This document shows, piece by piece, positions 1 to 7,667 of a stretch of 16,050 nt of DNA (position 1 is its first letter; each line of letters begins with the position of its first letter). Origin of the DNA: Oscillospiraceae bacterium. Lineage in GTDB: Bacteria; Bacillota; Clostridia; Oscillospirales; Acutalibacteraceae. Under the pieces are notes generated by a model. It was not told the origin of the DNA. It made no database searches and was given only the letters and a program-made list of their open reading frames with translations. Made by a program: the position numbers and the translations under genes. The stretch spans positions 1 through 16,050 of the forward strand of contig CACYHJ010000094.1 of the NCBI GenBank assembly GCA_902774165.1. The letters are read 5' to 3'.

Positions 1-1
1 C

Positions 2-226
2 GCGTCAGGAGCGGCTATGTGGCAGGCGGCGAAAATGGGAATCCCTATCCTGCTGCAGGAGCAGAACGGCTTTGCAGGCGTGACGAACAAGCTGCTCAAG
101 GACAAAGCGGCGAAGATCTGCGTGGCGTACGAGCACATGGAGCGGTTCTTCCCCGCCGACAAGATCATCCTCACCGGCAATCCCGTCCGCCAGAATCTGC
201 TGAGCGGTCGGAAAACGAAAAACTGA
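2..226 (+). pseudogene. murG: murG fragment (UDP-GlcNAc:lipid I GlcNAc transferase), internal piece only
   Basis: The reading frame entering the window at base 2 encodes about 70 residues typical of the MurG N-domain: a start resembling the end of the GGYxSG loop (ASGAAM), then IPILLQEQNGFAGVTNKLL, ICVAYEHMERFFP and ILTGNPVRQNLL. In intact MurG this covers roughly residues 95-170 of about 360. MurG makes lipid II at the inner face of the membrane. Similarity ends near base 205-210, the frame stops at 224-226, and the whole UDP-GlcNAc-binding C-domain is absent. From there a response regulator takes over in another frame. The 5' part lies outside the window, so the upstream gene state is unknown. 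MurG is essential, so a broken sole copy is unlikely; either an intact copy exists elsewhere or this is an assembly join. The identity is confident; the cause of the truncation is not. Confidence 0.8.
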
Positions 227-873
227 CGGCGTTGATCGAAGCGTTCGCGCTGCGGCGCGGCCTCGATATCCGCTGCCGGGCGTTCACCTCGCCTGCCCGG
301 CTGCTGGAGGAAGAACGGTTCGATCTGTATTTTCTCGATTATTTCATGACGGAAATGAACGGCGTGGAACTGGCGCAAAAGCTGAACGAAAGGTTCGGCG
401 GCGCGGTAACGGTCTGCTATCTGACAAACTACGAAAATGCCGCGATCGAGATCATCAACAGCCGCGTCTATGCCGACGGTTTTCTGAAAAAGCCCGTTGA
501 CGAAACGGCGCTTTACGAAAAACTGGACCTGTTCTATACGTCATCCCTGAACGGACGGATCGAAATCAAGCGCGGCGGCGTGTACGAGACCGTCTACGCG
601 CAGGACATCCTCTATGCCGAAGCGTCCGGAAAGAAAACCGTGCTGCATCTGTTCGGCGGCGCGCGGGATTACAACCGTCTGCTTTCGGAGCTTGAGAATA
701 ACGAGCTTTCCGGGGCGCAGTTTTACCGTATCCACCGGTCGTTCCTTGTGAATATGCAGCACGTCGTCGGCTACGACGCGAAGAGTGTGACGATGAAAAA
801 CGGCGACGTCCTGTCGCTCAAATCAAAGGATTTTCAGGCCGCGTTCCGGCGGTTCATCTTCAGGAATAATTAA
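208..873 (+). pseudogene. LytTR-family response regulator lacking its first ~10-15 residues
   Basis: Frame 1 from about base 208 encodes a receiver domain (to about 540) followed by a LytTR DNA-binding domain. Visible receiver features are the phospho-acceptor Asp in LYFLDYFMTEMNG (codon 337-339), the CYLTN threonine region and the FLKKPVD lysine. The LytTR part contains ILYAEASGKK, YRIHRSFLVNM and LSLKSKDF, which fit AgrA/LytR-type binders of paired direct repeats. Only about 43 codons precede the Asp, where such proteins usually have 55-58. The start codon, first beta strand and acidic pair, which holds Mg2+ for phosphorylation, are therefore missing. The frame runs open upstream through the murG fragment, but no start with a ribosome-binding site is seen. 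The histidine kinase begins 18 bases after the stop, so the two formed an operon. Either the head was deleted or the junction is an assembly artefact; the intact gene would be a standard LytTR regulator. Confidence 0.8.
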
Positions 874-891
874 AGAGGCGGAGGAACGACA

Positions 892-2223
892 ATGACCGCG
901 ATCGGCGAATTCATCCGCGCATACGGCGCGATGTATTTCCTCATTTCCGTACTGAACGCCCTGTCGATCGCCGCAGGGTGCATCTGTACGACCGCGGCGC
1001 TGTTTCGCGTCCGGCTGCGCAGAAACGTTCTTTTCTGGCTCCCGGCAGTGCTTGTGTGCGTCAGTGCGGGGCTTCTGCGACCGGCGATTGCAGGCACGTC
1101 TGCGGTAAACGACATGCTGTGGGCCGGCGCGATGTTCGCCATGCCCTTTCTCTGCGCCGCGCTGCTGTTTGAAAAACCGGGCGTATGGAAAGCGTTGCTT
1201 GTCTCGGCGGGCTACACCTTTGTCGAGGCGGTCAAATTTCTCATCCTTCTGATCGTGTACCGGTATGACAGCACGAATCCGGACGATCCGTTTGAGCTGG
1301 CGGTGGAATTTGTCGTCGATGCGCTGTTTTTCCTTGCAGCGGCGGGCTTTATACTGATATTCCCGAAAAAACACACGCTGCCCTCCGCCCTGGAAGGGGT
1401 CGGCCCCGGTCTGTATCTGCTGATCTGCCTGACCGTGGGAGTGTTCGTCTCCTCGCTTGTGCTCTTCGGCAGAAAATCTGACGAAGGACGCGCGGTGGAA
1501 TTCGGTTTCATTCTTTTGAATATCCCGCTGTTCGCGGCGACGATCGCCTGCAGTCTCTCGACCATCGTCAAGGACCGGGTGCGGGAGGAAAACTATCGCA
1601 ACCGCCTTGAAATGCAGGTCCAGCACTATGAGATGATGCAGCGCATGGATGAGGAAATGCGCATTTTCCGCCACGACCTGCCGAAAATGCTGCGCCCCGC
1701 GGCGGCGTATATCGACAGCGGCGAGCCGGAGCGGGCGAAGGAGCTGCTGGAGCGTCTCGGAAGCTTTGAACAGACCGAAGGGACGCGGTTCCACACCGGG
1801 AACGCGGCGCTGGACACGGTGCTGTTCTGCGAGGACCAGATCGCCCGGCAGTCCGGCAGCCGGATCGTCTTTCCCTTCGGCTGCGTGTTCCCCGCGGAGG
1901 GCATCGAGCCGGACGATATTTACACGATCTTCCCAAACGCCCTCGACAACGCCATTGAGGCCTGCAGGAAAATCGGGAAGCCCTGCGAGATCACCTTCAC
2001 GTCGAAGATCGTCGGGGATACGGTCTATGTCTCGGTCAAGAACCCCGTATCCGGCGCCGTCGCGGTGAAGAACGGCGTGCCTGTCACGACCAAGCGGGAT
2101 AAGCGGAACCACGGCTACGGCTTCCGCAGTATCAGAAAAGCCGCCGCGAAATACGGGGAGGACAACGTGGAGTTTTCCGTCGCAGACGGGGTATTCGAGC
2201 TGATGGTGAGCCTGAAATATTGA
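892..2223 (+). CDS. GHKL-type sensor histidine kinase (AgrC-like)
   Basis: This 443-aa membrane kinase would autophosphorylate on histidine and pass phosphate to the adjacent LytTR regulator. About residues 10-225 hold six or seven hydrophobic helices and no large extracytoplasmic domain, as in AgrC-like sensors. A coiled segment leads to the phospho-acceptor motif FRHDLPKML (His261). The ATPase domain follows, with N-box NALDNAIEAC (Asn349, Asp352) and glycine box HGYGFRSI (His407 onward), as usual for GHKL ATPase_c_5 kinases. GGAGG at 880-884, seven bases before the ATG, supports the start. No terminator follows: the TCCC-box promoter region begins within 10 bases of the stop, so transcription may run into the surface-protein locus. 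The signal it senses cannot be read from sequence; proximity suggests control of the BspA-like genes. Confidence 0.9.
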   Translation: MTAIGEFIRAYGAMYFLISVLNALSIAAGCICTTAALFRVRLRRNVLFWLPAVLVCVSAGLLRPAIAGTSAVNDMLWAGAMFAMPFLCAALLFEKPGVWKALLVSAGYTFVEAVKFLILLIVYRYDSTNPDDPFELAVEFVVDALFFLAAAGFILIFPKKHTLPSALEGVGPGLYLLICLTVGVFVSSLVLFGRKSDEGRAVEFGFILLNIPLFAATIACSLSTIVKDRVREENYRNRLEMQVQHYEMMQRMDEEMRIFRHDLPKMLRPAAAYIDSGEPERAKELLERLGSFEQTEGTRFHTGNAALDTVLFCEDQIARQSGSRIVFPFGCVFPAEGIEPDDIYTIFPNALDNAIEACRKIGKPCEITFTSKIVGDTVYVSVKNPVSGAVAVKNGVPVTTKRDKRNHGYGFRSIRKAAAKYGEDNVEFSVADGVFELMVSLKY

Positions 2224-2226
2224 TTT

Positions 2227-2357
2227 TCATTCCCGAAAATCCGCTCTCTGCTCCCTTTCCGTTGTTTTTTCAGCGAAACATGGTAAACTTAAAATGCAAA
2301 CAAAAATAGTTGTTTTTTTCATCGAAACATCGCAAACTTAAAATGCAAAAAAAACAA
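2227..2357 (+). promoter_or_regulatory. Promoter P1 with paired TCCC boxes and a tandemly duplicated core
   Basis: TCCC boxes lie at 2231-2234 and 2252-2255, 21 bases apart. They are followed by a -35-like TTGTTT (2262-2267) and TAAACT (2284-2289). The core from 2261 to 2308 is repeated at 2309-2357 with few changes; both copies contain CGAAACAT and AAACTTAAAATGCAAA. P1 aligns closely with promoter P2 (TTCATTCCC, GAAAAT, TCCCTTTC, GTTG). It now leads only into the remnant at 2342-2596. Confidence 0.6.
2261..2357 (+). repeat. Tandem direct repeat, about 48-49 bp x 2
   Basis: Copy one (2261-2308) and copy two (2309-2357) both run from GTTGTTTTTT through CGAAACAT to AAACTTAAAATGCAAA and an A-rich end. 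They differ at a few bases and in homopolymer length, which points to a local duplication of the promoter core. Confidence 0.8.
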
Positions 2358-2596
2358 AAGACGATATCTATCCGACCGGTCTGAAAAAAGTCAAATTCAA
2401 TCCCGCGGACTTCAATAACGCAGAGGTCGTCTGCAGCGACGGCGTATACGAACTGTACAACGATGACCCTGCTGAGCCCTCCACGGAGGAACCCTCGGGC
2501 GAACAGATAAACGGAATCATGCAATTATTCAAAACAATCTCGGAGTTCTTCCGGCGGATCGTCGCGTTTTTCAAGAACATCTTCGGGATTCAATAA
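2342..2596 (+). pseudogene. C-terminal remnant of a third BspA-like secreted protein
   Basis: An open frame of about 84 codons lies between a stop at 2339-2341 and TAA at 2594-2596. It has no ATG, GTG or TTG with a ribosome-binding site. It contains KKVKFNPADF and VVCSDGVYELY, then an acidic/proline linker (DDPAEPSTEEPSGEQ) and the tail GIMQLFKTISEFFRRIVAFF plus KNIFGIQ. The same linker-plus-aromatic/basic-tail plan ends the intact proteins at 2820-4871 and 5085-7529. A family-type promoter sits directly upstream, so the likely history is loss of the signal peptide and repeat domains with promoter and 3' end retained. An ATG at 2343 would come into frame if the A8 run had one more A, but it lacks a Shine-Dalgarno. 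Treated as non-functional. Confidence 0.7.
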
Positions 2597-2645
2597 CGGA
2601 ACGGTTAATCTGAAAACAGAGAAAGAATAAACCTGTAACCTGCCG

Positions 2646-2680
2646 CGCGGGGGCATTGCGACGCAAAGCCCCCGCGTTTT
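2646..2680 (+). terminator. Rho-independent terminator after the BspA remnant
   Basis: A nine-base GC stem, CGCGGGGGC (2646-2654) with GCCCCCGCG (2668-2676), is followed by TTTT. It closes the remnant locus and separates it from promoter P2. Confidence 0.85.
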
Positions 2681-2697
2681 GTCTGCAAACCCTGTGT

Positions 2698-2763
2698 TTT
2701 CATTCCCTGAAAATATCTATCTGTTCCCTTTCTGTTGATTTTCCCGCGTGAGGATGTTACAAT
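2698..2763 (+). promoter_or_regulatory. Promoter P2 of the 683-aa surface protein, with paired TCCC boxes
   Basis: TTGATT (2735-2740) and TACAAT (2758-2763) are separated by 17 bases, a good sigma-A promoter. TCCC boxes at 2704-2707 and 2725-2728 are spaced exactly 21 bases, the second ending seven bases before the -35. The arrangement matches P1 and P3 and suits binding by a LytTR regulator. Confidence 0.75.
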
Positions 2764-2819
2764 AAAATCACAGGAAGTGCTTCTGTCGGCGTTATTTTAA
2801 TCAAAAAGGAGTGTACATT

Positions 2820-4871
2820 ATGAAAAAAAACAAAAAAGTCCTTTCTGTATTGCTTTCTCTTCTGATGGTCCTGTCAGCCGTTTCCGCGCTCGGCACGGTC
2901 GCGTCCGCTGCAAACAGCCTTGCTCCGATCGGCGAATGCGGCGCAGAAGGCAATAACCTTACATGGGATTTTTCAAACGGAACACTGACGATCAGCGGTA
3001 CCGGAGAGATGAGAGATTATGTGGGCCGGCAAACTGCCGCGCCGGGCGAGGTTTCTCCCTTCGACAGAAACTACAGTATCAAAAACCTTGTGATCAGCGA
3101 AGGCGTTACGAGGATCGGCAATCTTGCGTTCCCGGAACTCCAGGAACTGGAAAACGTTACCCTTCCTTCTACGCTCCGGTCGATCGGGAACAGTGCGTTC
3201 AGCGGTTCCCTGATGCCGGCAATCATCCTGCCGGAGGGGCTGGAAACGATCGGCGCCAACGCGTTCGGTTATTGTGAATCGCTTGAAAAGATCCGCGTTC
3301 CCGCAAGCGTTACCTACATCGGCGCAGGCGCGCTCACGAATGGCAACGGTGTGAAGGCGGTCACGGTCGATGCGGAAAATCCGGCGTACACCGCCGTCGA
3401 CGGCGTGCTCTTTACAAAAGACATGAAAAAGCTTTGCGGATACCCGATTTCGAAAAAGGCGGATCAGTATTATATTCCCGACGGCGTGGAAATCATAGAG
3501 AAGAACGCATTTTCCTGGCCCTGTGCCATTACGCTCTTTATCCCACTGAGCGTGACGGAGATCGGCTCATTCGCTTTGTGGTCAGACGCGCTCAAAGACA
3601 TCTATTACGCCGGATCCGAGGATCAGTGGAACGCGCTGATCGGCGGCGATCCGTACATCTATGACGCGTCGTCACAGACGGTACATTTCGACGCCGACGG
3701 GATCCCCTTCCCGCCCGCGATCCTTTTCAGCGGCTCCTGCGGCGAAAACACTTTCTGGGCGTTTGACGAAGACACAAAAACGCTTACCGTCAGCGGCACA
3801 GGCGCTACCTTTGATTACACCGACGCAGCGGACTGTCCGTTCCGTCAGCATTATTATCTGGTGAAGCACGTCGTTATTGAGGACGGGGTGACAGCGATCG
3901 GCAGCCATCTGTTCGAATCTCTTTTTGAAATGAACGATGTTGAGATCCCCGCGAGCGTCAAGCAGATCGGCGACTGTGCGTTCCGTTATTGCTCTGCGCT
4001 TCCGCTCGACGCAATTCCGGACAGCATTGAGAGTATCGGTACAAACGCATTCGCAGGCTGCGGAAAAATCCAAACGGTCATTCTTCCGGCGTCTCTGACA
4101 GAACTCGGCGCGCAGGCCTTTGACCGCGACACCGTGCTTCTCTATACCGGAACACAGGCCCAGTGGAACGCGCTGACGGCGGACCTTGACGGCGCGGAAA
4201 ATCTTATTGTCGTCTGCGGCTACGTCCCGGGTACCCCGGTTCCCACCGTAGTGATCAACAGCGGCGCCTGCGGCGACGGCGTGACATGGACGCTTTGGAG
4301 CAATGGGACGCTCGAGATCTCCGGAGAGGGAACTATGGCGGATTACAATTGTTCTTATGACATTGATGAAGGGGAATATATTTCCGATCAGCCTTATTTC
4401 AGATACCGTAAGCGGACCAACCGGATCGTGGTGCGCTCCGGCATAACAGGCGTCGGCAGAGACGCGTTCTGGTTTATGACAGCAGAGGAAATCGTGATCG
4501 AAGAAGGCGTCGAAACGATTGGCCGCGCAGCGTTCGGTTATATCAACCCGCTGAATGTTTATCTTCCCGTTTCACTGAAATCTGTCGGCAACATCCTGTT
4601 CTACGACAGCAGAGTCCGGGACGTCTGGTATGCGGGAACCGAAGAACAATGGAAAACACTGACGAAGGGGATCTATTTGACCGGCGGAGAATGGTACGAA
4701 GATCTTGAGATCGCACCCCCGACGATCCATTTCGGAACAGAGAGCATACCCGAAGAACCGGCAGATGAGCCCGAAGAGCAAACAAACGGCTTTGTACGGT
4801 TCTTCCGACAAATTGCAGATTTCTTTCAAAGGATCCTTGACTTCTTCAAGAAGCTGTTCGGGAAGAAATAA
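2820..4871 (+). CDS. Secreted BspA-like leucine-rich-repeat (LRR_5) surface protein, 683 aa
   Basis: The ATG at 2820 is preceded by AAAGGAG with about eight bases spacing, which favours it over the upstream GTG. A Sec signal peptide (lysine-rich start, hydrophobic core, ending near VASAAN) directs export. The mature protein has three units, each opening with a beta module of the type GxCG...W.....GTL.ISGTG.M..Y (near residues 38, 304 and 481). LRR_5 repeats of the BspA/TpLRR class follow, with cores such as ISEGVTRIGNLAF, LPEGLETIGANAF and VPASVTYIGAGAL. An acidic/proline linker leads to the tail GFVRFFRQIADFFQRILDFF plus KKLFGKK. No LPXTG motif is present, so the tail may hold the protein at the envelope (inference). 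Family members often bind host or matrix proteins; the ligand here is unknown. It is a paralogue of the 814-aa neighbour. Confidence 0.9.
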   Translation: MKKNKKVLSVLLSLLMVLSAVSALGTVASAANSLAPIGECGAEGNNLTWDFSNGTLTISGTGEMRDYVGRQTAAPGEVSPFDRNYSIKNLVISEGVTRIGNLAFPELQELENVTLPSTLRSIGNSAFSGSLMPAIILPEGLETIGANAFGYCESLEKIRVPASVTYIGAGALTNGNGVKAVTVDAENPAYTAVDGVLFTKDMKKLCGYPISKKADQYYIPDGVEIIEKNAFSWPCAITLFIPLSVTEIGSFALWSDALKDIYYAGSEDQWNALIGGDPYIYDASSQTVHFDADGIPFPPAILFSGSCGENTFWAFDEDTKTLTVSGTGATFDYTDAADCPFRQHYYLVKHVVIEDGVTAIGSHLFESLFEMNDVEIPASVKQIGDCAFRYCSALPLDAIPDSIESIGTNAFAGCGKIQTVILPASLTELGAQAFDRDTVLLYTGTQAQWNALTADLDGAENLIVVCGYVPGTPVPTVVINSGACGDGVTWTLWSNGTLEISGEGTMADYNCSYDIDEGEYISDQPYFRYRKRTNRIVVRSGITGVGRDAFWFMTAEEIVIEEGVETIGRAAFGYINPLNVYLPVSLKSVGNILFYDSRVRDVWYAGTEEQWKTLTKGIYLTGGEWYEDLEIAPPTIHFGTESIPEEPADEPEEQTNGFVRFFRQIADFFQRILDFFKKLFGKK

Positions 4872-4885
4872 AACCTATGAAACAC

Positions 4886-4919
4886 CGCGGGGATCTGCAA
4901 CGCAGACCCCGCGTTTTTT
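4886..4919 (+). terminator. Rho-independent terminator after the 683-aa protein
   Basis: CGCGGGG, a bulged A, TCTGC, loop AAC, then GCAGACCCCGCG and TTTTTT (4914-4919). This gives a 12-bp stem and a strong U tract 15 bases after the stop codon. Confidence 0.9.
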
Positions 4920-4936
4920 AACGGCATAACGCTGCC

Positions 4937-5004
4937 TTTTTACTCCCGGAATCCATCTTTTTATTCCCCGCACGCTTGCAATCATGAGGATCTTATGATA
5001 ACAT
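4937..5004 (+). promoter_or_regulatory. Promoter P3 of the 814-aa surface protein, with paired TCCC boxes
   Basis: TCCC boxes at 4944-4947 and 4965-4968 are again 21 bases apart; each lies in a CTTTTTA(C/T)TCCC context, so they form a clear direct repeat. Downstream are TTGCAA (4976-4981), 17 bases, and TAACAT (4999-5004); TATGAT (4994-4999) is an alternative -10. GAGGAT followed by TTAT resembles P2. Confidence 0.65.
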
Positions 5005-5084
5005 GAGAATAGTTGATTGTATCGAGAATTCCACACGCCCGAAATACCGTCGCGTCCCCACAAGAGAAAGGAAGATGCCGAATC

Positions 5085-7529
5085 ATGAAACGGATCAGAC
5101 ACGTTTTGATATTCGTTCTTACAATTCTGCTCATTCAGCCGATGGTTCCCGGACTTACACCGATCCTGTCCGCCGCCGCGGACAGCGCTGCGCATGGCGC
5201 ATGCGGGGCAGACGGCGCCGACGTTACCTGGGAACTTACAGAGGACGGCACACTGACGATCCGCGGGTCGGGAAAGATGCGCGCATATTCACCTAATAAA
5301 TATTCATCGAACCGTTCGCCTTTCTACGAGAATTATTCGATCAAAAAAATTGTGATCGACGAAGGTGTGACGCAAATCGGCGATTATGCGTTTCTCCGGA
5401 ACGACAGGCTTGAGAGCGTAACACTACCGGCGACTCTGAAAGCGATCGGGAACGGTGCGTTTCTGGACTGCGCTCAACTGAACGACATCACACTGCCTGA
5501 CGGACTGGAATCCATCGGAAGCGCAGCTTTCAGCTCGACCGGACTGAAAGAGCTTCATATTCCTGCGAGCGTATTCAAAATCGGTTCGGCGCCGACCGCA
5601 TATTCCGTGATGGAATCCTTCTCGGTTGACGACGCAAACCCGGCGTATACCGCCGTTGACGGCGTGCTTTTCACAAAGGACATGAAAAAACTCTGCGCTT
5701 ATCCGGACGCGAAGCCCGGCAGAGGTTATACGGTGCCGGACGGCGTGGAGACAATCGGCAAAGGTGCATTTCATCTGCTTCCCGAGGCGGATATGCTGTA
5801 TCTCCCCCTCAGCGTCAGAGAACTGGAGCCTCATTCTCTGGACTGGGGCGGCGGCAGCGTCTATTACGCCGGGACCGCCGAGCAGTGGGACGCGCTGATC
5901 GGCGACAGGGAGGACGTTTGCAAAAGCAGTATAAAAGTATATTTCGGCGCCGCGGGGCTCCCCGTTTCCGCCGCTTCGGACGCGGTGATCGCGCAGGGCG
6001 AATGCGGCGTTGACGGCTCAGAGGTTTCCTGGACGCTGACTAAGAACGGCACGCTGACCTTCACGGGCGCAGGCGCCATGGGGGCTCCGACGATCCCGGT
6101 TGCGGGATCAGACAGTCCCGCAAGCATCTGCACGCCAGGCGTTCTGGCGGACAATGAGACCTGCCTTTCCGCCGCTATGGGATGCGAAACCGCGGAAGAG
6201 GTCCGGGACGCAATGGAACGCGGGCTGATTTCTCCCGGTTCTTATTATAACAGCCTTGCGGAGCTGACGCTTCAGCCGGTCAGGCGCATCGTCGTCGGCG
6301 AAGGGATCACGGCGCTGAAGGACGGAGCGCTGCGCGGCGCGTGCGCCGTTTCAGTCTCTCTGCCGCAGTCGCTCACGGAGATCTGCGATCGCGCGTTCGC
6401 GGATACGCATATTGAAAACATTACCATTCCGGCGAACGTGACGCGGATCGGCGCATTCGCCTTTGCCGATTCGACGCTGTATCAGCTCACAGTGGAAAGC
6501 GGGACGCTGACGGCGAGTCCGGACGCGTTCGGGAACGCATACTATCTGAGATACCTTATCATCAACAACGACGAACTCGATTTTTCTGGGTTGTCGGTTC
6601 CCTGCGGCGCGGAGGGTTTTGCGTTCACGACAGATGAGGATTTCTCCCGTTACATTGCCTTCCGTAAGATCCGCGCAATGCTTCCGCATCTGCCGGCGAT
6701 CCTGGATCTTGCCGACGGAACGGAAGCCCGGATACGGGAAATCATGCGAGAGGAAGGCTGCGGAGCATCCGACGCCCGCGTGATCGACCGGGCGCGGAAC
6801 GCCGACGCGATCTGCGCAGGTCTTGCGTTCTTTGACATTGCGGTTTCGATCGATATCGAAACGCTTGCCGCGCACTGCCGCAATTATATCCGAAGCGCGA
6901 TCGGCCTAGATATCCAGAGCGCAGCGGATATCTATACGCCGGACGGGCGGTTGACCGACGCGCTTGTCAAGGCGTTCCGGATCTCCTACGGGGTTGACCT
7001 TTCGGATGCGGGCGCGGTCGGCGGCGACGTGTTTTACGCCCCCGTCAGCGACCTTCTGCTACTGAAGGAGGAACAGGGGCTCTCCCCTGTCCCGTGGCTG
7101 ACGGTCAAGGCGGACTGCGGCTCGACCCCGCACGCGATCTGCGTCGCGGCGGAACTCCCCTTTGAAAGCCTCTCCCACGCCTTCGGAGACTGGGAAACGG
7201 TCGTTCCCGCCGGCGAGCATACCACAGGGCAAAAAGAGCGCGTCTGCGCCTGCGGGAAAACACAGCAGAACGTGATCCCCGCGGTCGGCCGCCACGTCTG
7301 GGGCCCGTGGAGCATCACCCGCCGGGCGACCGAGACGCAGGACGGCGAATGCATCCGCGTCTGCAAAAACCACGATTGCGCAGAAGTGGAAACGGTCGTA
7401 TTCCCCGCCGGCTCCGAAATGCCGGAGGACATTGTGCCGGAAGCGCGGGAGGACAGCACGCAGAAGTCGATTATCCAGTTTTTCCTGAAGCTCGTCAACT
7501 TCTTCAAAAAACTGTTTTCAAAGAAATAA
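5085..7529 (+). CDS. Secreted BspA-like LRR protein with helical and Cys/Trp C-terminal modules, 814 aa
   Basis: The start at 5085 follows AAAGGAAG (5067-5074) by ten bases and gives a clean signal peptide (MKRIRHVLIFVLTILLI, ending near LSAAA); the longer upstream frame has no such support. Two GxCG...W.L...GTL beta modules (near residues 38 and 305) precede LRR_5 repeats like those of the 683-aa neighbour, sharing NPAYTAVDGVLFTKDMKKLC. From about residue 507 a helix-rich region replaces the repeats. Then come modules with paired Cys and Trp (VCACGKTQQN, RHVWGPWS, CIRVCKNHDC), a pattern common in large Firmicute surface proteins. The tail is SIIQFFLKLVNFFKKLFSKK. Promoter P3 suggests co-regulation with the upstream paralogue. 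A MITE-like element starts immediately after the stop codon. Binding target unknown; surface location is inferred. Confidence 0.88.
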   Translation: MKRIRHVLIFVLTILLIQPMVPGLTPILSAAADSAAHGACGADGADVTWELTEDGTLTIRGSGKMRAYSPNKYSSNRSPFYENYSIKKIVIDEGVTQIGDYAFLRNDRLESVTLPATLKAIGNGAFLDCAQLNDITLPDGLESIGSAAFSSTGLKELHIPASVFKIGSAPTAYSVMESFSVDDANPAYTAVDGVLFTKDMKKLCAYPDAKPGRGYTVPDGVETIGKGAFHLLPEADMLYLPLSVRELEPHSLDWGGGSVYYAGTAEQWDALIGDREDVCKSSIKVYFGAAGLPVSAASDAVIAQGECGVDGSEVSWTLTKNGTLTFTGAGAMGAPTIPVAGSDSPASICTPGVLADNETCLSAAMGCETAEEVRDAMERGLISPGSYYNSLAELTLQPVRRIVVGEGITALKDGALRGACAVSVSLPQSLTEICDRAFADTHIENITIPANVTRIGAFAFADSTLYQLTVESGTLTASPDAFGNAYYLRYLIINNDELDFSGLSVPCGAEGFAFTTDEDFSRYIAFRKIRAMLPHLPAILDLADGTEARIREIMREEGCGASDARVIDRARNADAICAGLAFFDIAVSIDIETLAAHCRNYIRSAIGLDIQSAADIYTPDGRLTDALVKAFRISYGVDLSDAGAVGGDVFYAPVSDLLLLKEEQGLSPVPWLTVKADCGSTPHAICVAAELPFESLSHAFGDWETVVPAGEHTTGQKERVCACGKTQQNVIPAVGRHVWGPWSITRRATETQDGECIRVCKNHDCAEVETVVFPAGSEMPEDIVPEAREDSTQKSIIQFFLKLVNFFKKLFSKK

Positions 7530-7667
7530 GGCAACACCGCACAAATACGAATGCGCGTCTTGCTTGATCTTTGTTCCGTCATCTTGCACAGATTCTCCTT
7601 GACAACCGTCAGGTTGCCTGCGGAAATCTACTGCGCAATCCGCACGCCCGAATTGTGCGGTGTTGCC
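7530..7667. mobile_element. MITE-like element, 138 bp, 15-bp perfect terminal inverted repeats
   Basis: GGCAACACCGCACAA (7530-7544) and its exact reverse complement TTGTGCGGTGTTGCC (7653-7667) bound a non-coding 138-bp block. ATAA stands on both outer sides (7526-7529 and 7668-7671), consistent with a 4-bp target duplication. The left copy contains the TAA stop of the 814-aa gene, so that protein would be unchanged by insertion. There is no transposase inside, so movement would need one supplied in trans. The family could not be named. Confidence 0.75.

Noticed and set aside
823..2112. 429-codon minus-strand open frame opposite the histidine kinase
   Set aside because: The plus strand shows kinase motifs in order; the minus product is Arg/His-rich and resembles no family.
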